From: an uncultured Paracoccus sp. | GTDB taxonomy: Bacteria > Pseudomonadota > Alphaproteobacteria > Rhodobacterales > Rhodobacteraceae | DNA length: 11,541 nt | NCBI RefSeq assembly: GCF_946221145.1 | Contig: NZ_CAMIOH010000096.1 | Coordinates: 1 to 11,541, forward strand | Direction: 5' to 3' | Made by a program: the position numbers and the translations under genes | The notes under the pieces: generated by a model | Database searches by the model: none | Told to the model about the DNA's origin: nothing | What the model saw: only the letters and a program-made list of their open reading frames with translations | Shown: positions 1 through 6,272 of the stretch, piece after piece | Layout of the letters: each line of letters starts with the position of its first letter | Numbering within the stretch: position 1 is the stretch's first letter

Positions 1-600
1 TCCGAAGTGACGCTGACCAACACCGTCCATGGCGATCTGGTGGACCATGCCAGCCTGCCCCGCCGGATGGTCGCGCATTCCCAATGCTTCCGGTCGGAAG
101 CCGGCAGCGCGGGCCGCGACACGACGGGCATGCTGCGCCAGCACCAGTTCGAAAAGGTCGAGATGGTGTCGATCACCGATGCCGACAGCGGCGTTGCCGA
201 ACATGACCGCATGACCCGCTGCGCCGAAGCGGTGCTGGAGGCCCTGGACCTGCCCTATCGCACCATCGTGCTGTGCACCGGCGACATGGGCTTTGGCGCC
301 CGCATCACCCATGACCTGGAGGTCTGGCTGCCCGGTCAGGACAAATACCGAGAGATCAGCAGCGTCAGCTATTGCGGGGATTTCCAGGCGCGGCGGATGA
401 ATGCGCGCTATCGGTCCGACAAGACCGGCAAGCCGGAATTCGTCCATACGCTGAACGGATCGGGCCTGGCCGTGGGCCGGACACTGATCGCGGTGCTGGA
501 AAACGGCCAGCGGGCGGACGGGTCCGTGGCCCTGCCCGCCGCGCTGCATCCCTATCTGGGCGGGGCGACGGTGTTGGGCGCGGACGGCACACTGGCCTGA
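1..600 (+). CDS. serS: Seryl-tRNA synthetase, C-terminal part (5' end outside window)
   Basis: Cytoplasmic class II aminoacyl-tRNA synthetase that charges tRNA-Ser (and tRNA-Sec where present) with serine. The frame is open from base 1 to the TGA at 598-600, giving 199 residues. This is about the last half of a normal protein of about 430 residues, so the N-terminal coiled-coil tRNA-binding arm and class II motif 1 lie outside. Visible are motif 2 with its conserved arginine (FRSEAGSAGRDTTGMLRQHQ, about residues 28-47), the serine/ATP pocket stretch GDMGFGARITHDLEVW, the block EISSVSYCGDFQARR, and motif 3 (NGSGLAVGRTLIAVLEN, about residues 149-165) with its arginine. The ending after motif 3 is of normal length. 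A hairpin without a T tract follows the stop codon. Assignment is secure; only the start is missing. Confidence 0.97.
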   Translation, partial: SEVTLTNTVHGDLVDHASLPRRMVAHSQCFRSEAGSAGRDTTGMLRQHQFEKVEMVSITDADSGVAEHDRMTRCAEAVLEALDLPYRTIVLCTGDMGFGARITHDLEVWLPGQDKYREISSVSYCGDFQARRMNARYRSDKTGKPEFVHTLNGSGLAVGRTLIAVLENGQRADGSVALPAALHPYLGGATVLGADGTLA

Positions 601-629
601 CACAGCGCCGTGATCGTGCCGGTCGTCGG

Positions 630-655
630 CAACTGCCGCGCTGATCGCGGCGTTG
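630..655 (+). terminator. Hairpin after serS, possible weak terminator
   Basis: CAAC-T-GCCGCG / CGCGGC-GTTG forms a 10-bp stem with one bulged T and the loop CTGAT. It lies 29 bases after the serS stop codon and ends just before the likely ATG (662) of the next gene. There is no T run after it, so it may not be an intrinsic terminator. It could instead shape the leader of the downstream mRNA. Confidence 0.35.
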
Positions 656-661
656 GCAGTC

Positions 662-1408
662 ATGGCACGTGCGGCGGACATCCTGTATCTTGGAACGGTG
701 ACGATGTTCGTCGCCAGCGGCCTTGCCTTGGCAACGCTGGGCCGGCCCGTGCTGGAGATCGCGGCGCCCGTCCTGCTGCATCCGCCCGGGCATGATCTGT
801 TCGCCAATGGTCCGGCCGTGCCCCTGGCCACCCTGCCCCAGCTTTACATCCAGCCGCAGAATCCGCTGATGTGGGCGTTGCTGGTAACGCTGTGGGCGCT
901 GCTGCTGCTGGACGGGGTCGGTGAATATCTGGACCCTGCCGACCACGGCCCGGATCCGGCCTGGCAGCCGCTGAGCCTGGCCTTGGCAATGGGGGCCGTC
1001 TGGCCCTGGCTGGTCGGTCTGCACAAGCCTCTGGCGACGCTGGGGGCGCTGCTGATGCTGACGGCGGCCCTGACAGGGGCGATCCGCGCGCGCGGCCAAC
1101 GCCGCCCGGCCCCGGCCTTCCTGGCGGGATGGAGCGTTGCGCTCGGCACTGCGACCCTGGCCACGCTGATCGGCGCGCCCCTGTCGCTGACCACCCCGCA
1201 GACGGCGATCCTGGCGATCCTGCCCGGGGCGGTGATCGGCATGATCGCCCAGGAACGGCTGGACCGCAGCCTGGGCTTTTCGCTGGCGATGATCTGGGCC
1301 TTCTGCGCGGTGGCGATCACCACCATGGGCAGCAGCCCCGGCGTGGCATTGGCCGCGATCATCGGCATATCCGGCATGGGGGTCGTGCTGGTCCGCGCGG
1401 CGACCTAG
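662..1408 (+). CDS. Unrecognised multi-pass inner-membrane protein
   Basis: A 248-residue, very hydrophobic protein that I do not recognise. About eight membrane segments can be seen, near residues 7-25, 68-88, 99-117, 119-137, 150-168, 177-195, 202-220 and 225-243. The soluble stretch between the first two (about residues 29-66, rich in Pro) is the longest. No catalytic, nucleotide- or metal-binding motif is apparent. The start is uncertain: ATG 662 is chosen because the in-frame TTG at 653 sits inside a hairpin, and neither has a convincing Shine-Dalgarno sequence; ATG 704 is a shorter option. The protein is encoded on the serS strand and may be co-transcribed with it. Its TAG shares the palindrome CTAG with the der stop codon on the other strand, so the two genes converge with a 4-base overlap. 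GC and codon use match the neighbours. A transporter or sensor role cannot be told from sequence alone. Confidence 0.75.
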   Translation: MARAADILYLGTVTMFVASGLALATLGRPVLEIAAPVLLHPPGHDLFANGPAVPLATLPQLYIQPQNPLMWALLVTLWALLLLDGVGEYLDPADHGPDPAWQPLSLALAMGAVWPWLVGLHKPLATLGALLMLTAALTGAIRARGQRRPAPAFLAGWSVALGTATLATLIGAPLSLTTPQTAILAILPGAVIGMIAQERLDRSLGFSLAMIWAFCAVAITTMGSSPGVALAAIIGISGMGVVLVRAAT

Positions 1409-2889
1409 GTTCCCTTGGGCTTCTGCCGGTTCTTGTGCTTGGACAATGCGCCGGACTGGCTGATCTTGTTGGCCTTTTCCTTGAAGGGGTTGTCGCCCCC
1501 CTGGTCGCGGAAGAACAGCCGGATCGGCGTGCCGGGCAGGTCGAAATCCTGCCGCAGCCCGTTGACCAGATAGCGCTGATAGCTGTCGGGCAGCTTGTCG
1601 GTATGGGTCGCCTTGACCACGAAGGCCGGGGGCCGGGTCTTGACCTGGGTCATATAGCGCAGCCGGATCCGCCGCCCGCCCGGTGCGGGGGGCGGATGGC
1701 TTTCGGTCATGGCGGACAGCCACTGGTTCAGCCGCGCGGTGGAGATGCGGCGGTTCCACACCTCATGCGCCTTGAGGATCGCGGAATGCAGCCGGTCCAG
1801 CCCCTTGCCGGTGCGCGCTGAGACCGTGACCAGCGGCGCGCCCTTCAGCTGCGGCAGCAGCTTTTCGAAATTCGCGCGCAGTTCGTTCAGTTTCTGCGGC
1901 TTGTCGTCCTCCAGATCCCATTTGTTCGCGGCCACCACGACGGCCCGGCCCTCGGTTTCCGCGAAATCGGCGATGCGCAGATCCTGCTGTTCGAACGGGA
2001 TCGCCACGTCCAGCAGGACCACCACCACCTCGGCAAAGCGCACGGCGCGCAGCCCGTCGGCCACGGACAGCTTTTCGACCTTGTCGGTGACCTTGGCGCG
2101 CTTGCGCATCCCCGCCGTGTCGAAGATCCGCATCGGCGTGTCCATGAACACCGTGCTGACGCTGATCGAATCGCGGGTGATCCCGGCCTCGGGTCCGGTC
2201 AGCAGGCGGTCTTCGCCGATGATCTTGTTGATCAGGGTGGATTTTCCGGCATTGGGCCGCCCGATCACCGCCAGTTGCAGCGGACGCGCCGCCGAAGGGC
2301 GCCAATCCTCGGCCCCTTCGCCGGTCTCGGCGTCCTCATCGGACAGATCCACGTCGGTTTCGGCGGCGATGGGACTGGGCCGTTCGGCCTCGATCTGATC
2401 AGCCAGGGGGACCAGGGCGCGATACAGGTCGTCCATCCCCTCGCCATGTTCGGCGCTGATGCGCAGCGGCTCGCCCAGGCCCAGGCCCCAGGCCTCCATC
2501 GCGCCCGCCTCGCCCGCGCGGCCCTCGGCCTTGTTGGCGGCGACGATGACGTGATGGGCGCGCTTGCGCAGGATCTCGGCGAAATATTCGTCCGCCGCCG
2601 TCACGCCGACCCGGGCGTCGATCACGAACAGGCAGATGTCGGCCTCGTCCACGGCGCGTTCGGTCAGGCGGCGCATCCGGCCTTGCAGGCTGTCATCCTC
2701 GGCCATTTCCAGGCCGGCGCTGTCGATCACGACAAAGCGCAGATCGCCCAGCCGCGCCGCGCCTTCGCGCAGGTCGCGGGTGACGCCCGGCTGGTCATCG
2801 ACCAAGGCCAGCTTCTTGCCGACCAGCCGGTTGAACAGGGTCGATTTGCCGACATTCGGCCGGCCCACGATGGCGAGTGTGAAGGTCAT
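1405..2889 (-). CDS. der: Ribosome-assembly GTPase Der (EngA), double G-domain
   Basis: Essential cytoplasmic GTPase with two tandem G domains and a KH-like domain, needed for maturation of the 50S ribosomal subunit. The protein has 494 residues, usual for the family. First G domain: P-loop GRPNVGKST (9-17), DSAG (56-59), NKAE (119-122). A linker rich in Asp and Glu follows (about 175-196). Second G domain: GRPNAGKST (210-218), DTAGMRKR (257-264), NKWD (322-325). The KH-like domain spans about 375-462, ending in a basic tail (KHKNRQKPKGT). The start ATG overlaps the bamB stop as ATGA and has no Shine-Dalgarno sequence of its own, so translation is probably coupled to bamB. The yfgM-bamB-der order is the same as in E. 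coli. The stop codon overlaps that of the convergent membrane-protein gene, leaving no room for a separate terminator. Confidence 0.97.
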   Translation of the reverse strand: MTFTLAIVGRPNVGKSTLFNRLVGKKLALVDDQPGVTRDLREGAARLGDLRFVVIDSAGLEMAEDDSLQGRMRRLTERAVDEADICLFVIDARVGVTAADEYFAEILRKRAHHVIVAANKAEGRAGEAGAMEAWGLGLGEPLRISAEHGEGMDDLYRALVPLADQIEAERPSPIAAETDVDLSDEDAETGEGAEDWRPSAARPLQLAVIGRPNAGKSTLINKIIGEDRLLTGPEAGITRDSISVSTVFMDTPMRIFDTAGMRKRAKVTDKVEKLSVADGLRAVRFAEVVVVLLDVAIPFEQQDLRIADFAETEGRAVVVAANKWDLEDDKPQKLNELRANFEKLLPQLKGAPLVTVSARTGKGLDRLHSAILKAHEVWNRRISTARLNQWLSAMTESHPPPAPGGRRIRLRYMTQVKTRPPAFVVKATHTDKLPDSYQRYLVNGLRQDFDLPGTPIRLFFRDQGGDNPFKEKANKISQSGALSKHKNRQKPKGT

Positions 2890-4211
2890 CGGAATGCGTG
2901 CAACTGGCCGCCGCGCGAGACGACATAGATCGTCTGGCCCGCGACGGCGGGGGCGGTGGCGGCGCCACCAGGGATTTCGGCCTGACCGACAAGGCTGCCC
3001 GAAGACGGATCGAACACCCGCATCACCCCGTCCGAGGACAGGACGAACAGCCGTCCGCCCGCCAGAACCGGACCGAAATGCGCATGGATGCGGTCCTGCC
3101 TGCGGACCTTCTGGGTCGTGTAATAGGGCAACTGGATGCGCCAGATCACCCCGCCGGTCGCGGCGTCCAGGCGGATCAGCTCGGCCTCGTCATTGATGGC
3201 AAAGACCGACCCGCCCGCCACGACGACCGGGCTGTTGGCCCCGTCGCGCGCCGACCAGGCCTGGATGCCGCTGTCCAGTTCCACCGCATTGATGCGCCCC
3301 GCCGAGGTGCCGCCATAGACCATGTTGCCCGCGATCACCGGATCGCCGGTCACGTCGCGGATATTGGCGATGGCGCGGCCGGTCCGAATCCCGGCGATCT
3401 GCGCGGTCCACAGCGTCGCGCCGGTTTCCCGGTCGGCGGCCAGCAACTGGCCCGAGGCAAAGGGAAAGATCACCGTATTGCCCTGAATGGCCGGAACCGA
3501 CACCCCCATCACGCCCGCGGTCGAGGGCGTGCCGGATGTCTGCCACAGCACCTTGCCATCGGCGGCGCGCACCGCCCAGCCGATGTCGTTGCGGCCCAGG
3601 ACATAGACGACGCCGCCCTGCACCGCCGGACCGCCGCCGATCGGCGCATCGACCCTCTGGCGCCACAAAACGCGACCGGATGCGGCGTCAAGCGCGACCA
3701 GCTCGCCAAAGCCGCTGGTGGCATAGACGCGACCGCCCTCATAGGCCAGGCCGCCGCCGGACACGCTGTCGCGGGTTTCCAGGGCCGGGGCGATGTCGCT
3801 GGTCCAGGCGGTCGCGCCGCCGGTGGTCGTCGCCGTCACCTGCGTGCGGCTGTCCAGGGTAAAGACCAGCCCGCCGCCCACCACCGGGTCGGCGCTGATG
3901 CGGTGCTGCCTGCCGCTGCCCTGGCCGATCGTCGCGGTCCAGATGCGGTTCGTCCCCTGCCCCATGGCCGGATGGCCCGGCTGATGCGCCGCATTGCCCG
4001 CGCGATGGGTCCATTCGCCGTTCGTCACCGGCGCCGCCAGCCGCAGCGCGGTCGAGGCGACGGGTGCCGGGCCTTCAACCGCAGGCCCATCCGGAGAGGT
4101 CACGGCAAGCGGATCCAGCCGCTGCCCCGGCAGGATCGTTTCGCGTTCGCCGCAGGCCACCAGGCCCAGCGTGGCCGCCAGGGCCAGGGTCAGTCGCAGC
4201 GTGGCGGTCAT
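2886..4211 (-). CDS. bamB: Outer-membrane assembly lipoprotein BamB, PQQ-like beta-propeller
   Basis: A 441-residue secreted lipoprotein, probably the BamB part of the BAM complex that inserts beta-barrel proteins into the outer membrane. The N-terminus (MTATLRLTLALAATLGLVAC) is a lipoprotein signal ending in the lipobox L-V-A-C with Cys20. The next residue is Gly, which does not signal inner-membrane retention, so sorting to the outer membrane is expected. The rest is built of repeats typical of PQQ-like (WD-like) eight-bladed propellers, with blade ends such as GRVLWRQRV, GKVLWQ, GATLWTAQI and GGVIWRIQL. An in-frame ATG at 4238 would add nine residues. ATG 4211 is preferred because GGGAGAGG lies six bases before it and because the signal peptide then starts correctly. 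It follows yfgM by 38 bases and overlaps der by ATGA. Automatic annotation may call it only a PQQ-binding-like repeat protein; the yfgM and der neighbours support BamB. Confidence 0.9.
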   Translation of the reverse strand: MTATLRLTLALAATLGLVACGERETILPGQRLDPLAVTSPDGPAVEGPAPVASTALRLAAPVTNGEWTHRAGNAAHQPGHPAMGQGTNRIWTATIGQGSGRQHRISADPVVGGGLVFTLDSRTQVTATTTGGATAWTSDIAPALETRDSVSGGGLAYEGGRVYATSGFGELVALDAASGRVLWRQRVDAPIGGGPAVQGGVVYVLGRNDIGWAVRAADGKVLWQTSGTPSTAGVMGVSVPAIQGNTVIFPFASGQLLAADRETGATLWTAQIAGIRTGRAIANIRDVTGDPVIAGNMVYGGTSAGRINAVELDSGIQAWSARDGANSPVVVAGGSVFAINDEAELIRLDAATGGVIWRIQLPYYTTQKVRRQDRIHAHFGPVLAGGRLFVLSSDGVMRVFDPSSGSLVGQAEIPGGAATAPAVAGQTIYVVSRGGQLHAFR

Positions 4212-4217
4212 TCCTCG

Positions 4218-4225
4218 CCTCTCCC
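4218..4225 (-). promoter_or_regulatory. Ribosome binding site of bamB
   Basis: On the minus strand GGGAGAGG lies six bases before ATG 4211. The other in-frame ATG (4238) has no purine-rich site, so this motif decides the start. Confidence 0.6.
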
Positions 4226-4249
4226 TCGTATCGTTCATCGGCCGGACGG

Positions 4250-4918
4250 TCAGCCGGCGGGCATGTTGTCGGACGGTTCCGGTTCGACGCCCAGGGCGAT
4301 CATCATCTCGGACAGGCGCAGGCGCAAGGCCTGGGACAGGCCGTCCTTGTCCTGGATCTGGCGGATCAGGTTCACCGCGTCATCAGGCCGCCCCGCGCCG
4401 ATCAGCGCGATGGCCTTCTGTTCCAGGGCCAGCAACTCGAACGGCGCGCCTGCGCGGGACAGCCGCGACAGGATTTCGTCGCGCTGCGCGGGATCCATCG
4501 TTTCGCCTTGCAGCATCACCAGCTTCAATTCAGCCAGATCGTGCAGCACCGTGCCCGCCGCAGCATCGCCCGCAACATCGCGCAGCGCATCGGCCGAGGC
4601 AGCAGCATCGTTCCTGTCCGACCATTCCGACGCGGCGATCAGTGCCGCCAGCACGCGCCGGGATTCGGCGCCCTGCGGATCGACCTGCATGATGGCGGCG
4701 GGATCGCCCGACGCTTCGGCGGCCAGGATCGCGTCGCCCCAGGCCTGCGCCTGGGCCTGGTCGCGCGCCTGGCTGTATTCGCGCCAGACCACGCCCGCGA
4801 CGATGCCCAGGATCACCAGCCCCGCGACCCAGCCCCAGCGACGCATCAGCCGGAACAGCCGTTCGCGGCGCAGGTCGTCGAAAACCTCGTCGATGAAATT
4901 GTCGTTCTGGTTGGCCAT
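4250..4918 (-). CDS. yfgM: YfgM-like TPR_21 membrane-anchored protein
   Basis: A 222-residue protein with a short cytoplasmic N-terminus (about 27 residues, MANQNDNFIDEVFDDLRRER), one membrane helix (about 28-46, WGWVAGLVILGIVAGVVW) and a helical, Ala-rich periplasmic domain of about 170 residues resembling the TPR_21 domain of YfgM. In E. coli YfgM associates with the Sec translocon and periplasmic chaperones; the same role here is inference from topology, length (E. coli 206) and gene order. The frame is open further upstream, but ATG 4918 is chosen because GGAAGA lies five bases before it and a -35/-10 pair lies further upstream. It is the first gene of a yfgM-bamB-der run. Individual TPR units are degenerate, so the family call rests on topology and synteny. 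Confidence 0.82.
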   Translation of the reverse strand: MANQNDNFIDEVFDDLRRERLFRLMRRWGWVAGLVILGIVAGVVWREYSQARDQAQAQAWGDAILAAEASGDPAAIMQVDPQGAESRRVLAALIAASEWSDRNDAAASADALRDVAGDAAAGTVLHDLAELKLVMLQGETMDPAQRDEILSRLSRAGAPFELLALEQKAIALIGAGRPDDAVNLIRQIQDKDGLSQALRLRLSEMMIALGVEPEPSDNMPAG

Positions 4919-4949
4919 GCCCGTCTTCCGCAGCTTTCTTGCGCCCTGT

Positions 4950-4977
4950 CTTATACCGGCACGGGGCGGAAAGCCAA
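4950..4977 (-). promoter_or_regulatory. Candidate sigma-70-type promoter of yfgM-bamB-der
   Basis: On the minus strand TTGGCT (4972-4977) and TATAAG (4950-4955) are separated by 16 bases, about 31 bases before the yfgM ATG. Both hexamers are close to the consensus TTGACA/TATAAT. It lies downstream of the sodB terminator, which fits an independent transcript. Confidence 0.6.
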
Positions 4978-4986
4978 TGCCGCCCC

Positions 4987-5011
4987 GCGCAACGAAACCT
5001 GCGCAACGAAA
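4987..5011. repeat. 11-bp direct repeat at the sodB terminator tail
   Basis: GCGCAACGAAA occurs at 4987-4997 and again at 5001-5011, separated by CCT. The second copy overlaps the A run that forms the terminator T tract on the minus strand. It may be a small tandem duplication. Confidence 0.7.
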
Positions 5012-5036
5012 AAGACCCGGCGCAAGCCGGGCCTTT
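5009..5036 (-). terminator. Rho-independent terminator of sodB
   Basis: Read on the minus strand, an 11-bp stem (AAAGGCCCGGC pairing with GCCGGGTCTTT, one G-U pair) with the tetraloop TTGC runs into five T residues. It begins 18 bases after the sodB stop codon. This is the clearest intrinsic terminator in the window. Confidence 0.9.
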
Positions 5037-5054
5037 GGCATCCTGTGGCAGGGG

Positions 5055-5654
5055 TTACAGTCGCGAGGCGACGTTTTCCCAGTTCACCAGATTGTTCAGG
5101 AAGTTTTCCAGATATTTCGGGCGCGCATTGCGGAAGTCGATATAGTAGCTGTGTTCCCACACATCGACGCCCAGCAGGGCCGTCTGTCCGGTGACCAGCG
5201 GGTTGACGCCGTTTTCGGTCTTGGTCACTTCCAATCCGCCATCGGCGTTCTTGACCAGCCAAGCCCAGCCCGACCCGAACTGGCCGACGCCGGCCTCGGA
5301 GAATTTCTTCTTGAAGTCATCGACCGAACCGAACGAGTCGGTGATGGCCTTTTCCAGCTCAGACGGGATCGCGCCCGGGGTCGGCGTCATCCATTCCCAG
5401 AACTGCGCGTGGTTCCAGTGCTGGCTGGCGTTGTTGAAGATGCCGTTCTGTGCCACCGCACCCTTCTGATAGGTGCCCTTGACGATATCCTCCAGCGACT
5501 TGCCGTCCCATTCGGTGCCCGCGACAAGCTCATTCAGCTTGTCCACATAGGCCTTGTGGTGCTTGTCGTGGTGGTATTCCAGCGTTTCCCTGGACATGCC
5601 GCCTTCGGCCAGTGCGTCATGCGCATAGGGAAGATCGGGAAGCGTGAAAGCCAT
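5055..5654 (-). CDS. sodB: Superoxide dismutase, Fe-type (Fe/Mn family)
   Basis: Converts superoxide to hydrogen peroxide and oxygen. The protein has 199 residues, normal for the family, with no signal peptide, so it is cytoplasmic. The four metal ligands are visible: His28 (in LEYHHDKHH), His82 (in QHWNH), Asp164 and His168 (in DVWEH). Gln78, just before the second ligand, is at the position of Gln69 in E. coli SodB, and Gly149 is found where MnSOD carries its Gln. This pattern points to iron rather than manganese, though cambialistic use cannot be ruled out. The frame extends upstream, but ATG 5654 is preferred: AAAGGA lies five bases before it and MAFTLPDLPY matches family N-termini. It is followed by a strong terminator, so it is probably the last gene of its transcript. 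The leader holds a tandem 12-bp repeat that may be an operator. Confidence 0.97.
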   Translation of the reverse strand: MAFTLPDLPYAHDALAEGGMSRETLEYHHDKHHKAYVDKLNELVAGTEWDGKSLEDIVKGTYQKGAVAQNGIFNNASQHWNHAQFWEWMTPTPGAIPSELEKAITDSFGSVDDFKKKFSEAGVGQFGSGWAWLVKNADGGLEVTKTENGVNPLVTGQTALLGVDVWEHSYYIDFRNARPKYLENFLNNLVNWENVASRL

Positions 5655-5680
5655 TTTCTGTCCTTTCGTAAGGGGTTGGA

Positions 5681-5712
5681 CCTGCATTCGGGCGCACGGT
5701 CCTGCATTCGGG
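5681..5712. repeat. Tandem 12-bp repeat in the sodB leader/promoter region
   Basis: CCTGCATTCGGG occurs identically at 5681-5692 and 5701-5712, a 20-bp period, close to two helical turns. On the sodB strand it reads CCCGAATGCAGG. It lies 27-58 bases before the sodB start. The spacing puts both copies on one face of the helix, as expected of a two-site operator. I do not recognise it as a Fur, RirA, Irr or OxyR site. Confidence 0.75.
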
Positions 5713-5753
5713 GGGTAAACGCAAGGGGGGCGACCGGGTTCCTGAAACGCCAA

Positions 5754-5780
5754 GGCCGGGGGACTTTGCGTCCCCCGGCC
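5754..5780 (-). terminator. Perfect 11-bp hairpin after the small membrane protein gene
   Basis: GGCCGGGGGAC and GTCCCCCGGCC pair perfectly around the loop TTTGC. On the minus strand it lies 48 bases after the stop of the 79-residue protein gene and 99 bases before sodB. The bases after it read TTGGCGTTTC, a poor T tract, so it may be an imperfect or attenuating terminator. Confidence 0.6.
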
Positions 5781-5828
5781 CCTCTGCGGGATAGTTGCGC
5801 CAAGGCAAACCCCTGGCGTGGCGCCAGA

Positions 5829-6068
5829 TCAGTTTGCAGGCGCCGGAGTCGCGGGCGTGGCAGGCGTCGTGGCCGGAGCCGCCGGCTCGACATCGATGGC
5901 GCCGTCAAGTGCCGGGTCCGCCGGGGCGGGTGCCGGGGTCGTCACGGCGGCATCGGGGGTTGCATCCGTCGCCGGATCGTCGCCCGACATGAAGAAGAAC
6001 AACAGCGCCACCACGACGACGATGGCACCGATGATGATATACATGCGATTGCTGTTCGGTTCGGCCAT
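5829..6068 (-). CDS. Small single-pass membrane protein with Pro/Ala/Thr-rich tail
   Basis: A 79-residue protein of unknown function. Residues 1-8 are polar, residues 9-27 form one strongly hydrophobic helix (MYIIIGAIVVVVALLFFFM), and the rest is low-complexity. That tail starts acidic (about 29-52, SGDDPATDATPDA) and ends in Pro-Ala-Thr repeats (PATTPATPATPAPAN). Without a cleavage site or lipobox Cys it is probably an anchored protein with a flexible tail in the periplasm. The start ATG 6068 has AAAGGGA six bases before it; an upstream in-frame start (6107) would put 13 charged residues ahead and has no such site. The gene lies upstream of sodB on the same strand, but a perfect hairpin separates them. 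A clear ribosome binding site and the one-helix design support a real gene. Confidence 0.75.
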   Translation of the reverse strand: MAEPNSNRMYIIIGAIVVVVALLFFFMSGDDPATDATPDAAVTTPAPAPADPALDGAIDVEPAAPATTPATPATPAPAN

Positions 6069-6110
6069 CCTGGATCCCTTTCGGTTAAACTTTTGATAAC
6101 GGGACAATGT

Positions 6111-6171
6111 GGCCCGGGCCGTTCCGGTTCCCGGTCTACGGATCGTTAGGCGGCATCATGGCCGATGCGCC
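6111..6171. other. Divergent intergenic region elements: 10-bp palindrome and bulged hairpin
   Basis: The 204-base gap between the divergent starts at 6068 and 6273 holds the perfect palindrome GGCCCGGGCC (6111-6120) and an imperfect hairpin at 6149-6171 (GGC-G-GCATC with GATGCGCC, loop ATGGCC). I find no convincing -35/-10 pair for either gene, although both must have a promoter here or be read from further away. Both elements could arise by chance in GC-rich DNA. Confidence 0.3.
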
Positions 6172-6272
6172 ACACCCTCGGATTGCGGCACCGCCCGGGC
6201 GATGCGACAGGCTGACGCTTTTCGTCGGCGCCAAACCACCCTAAAAGACAGGGCCGAACACAGGGGGGTGGC

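Noticed and set aside
365..1759. Long minus-strand open frame across serS, the membrane protein and der
   Set aside because: It is rich in Arg, Pro and Gln, has no domain pattern and lies over secure genes in other frames.
2898..6149. Very long open frame on the plus strand across bamB, yfgM and sodB
   Set aside because: It is antisense to well-identified genes and crosses their intergenic regions. The translation is low-complexity, rich in Arg, Gly, Ser and Ala, as expected of GC-rich DNA with few stops.
6158..6244. 28-codon ORF (MADAPHPRIAAPP...) upstream of ccmI
   Set aside because: No ribosome binding site and no recognisable feature; a possible leader peptide cannot be supported from sequence alone.
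6179..6247. Possible ccmI promoters (TTGCGG...GACAGG; TAAAAG at 6242)
   Set aside because: Hexamer matches or spacing are too poor to tell from chance.
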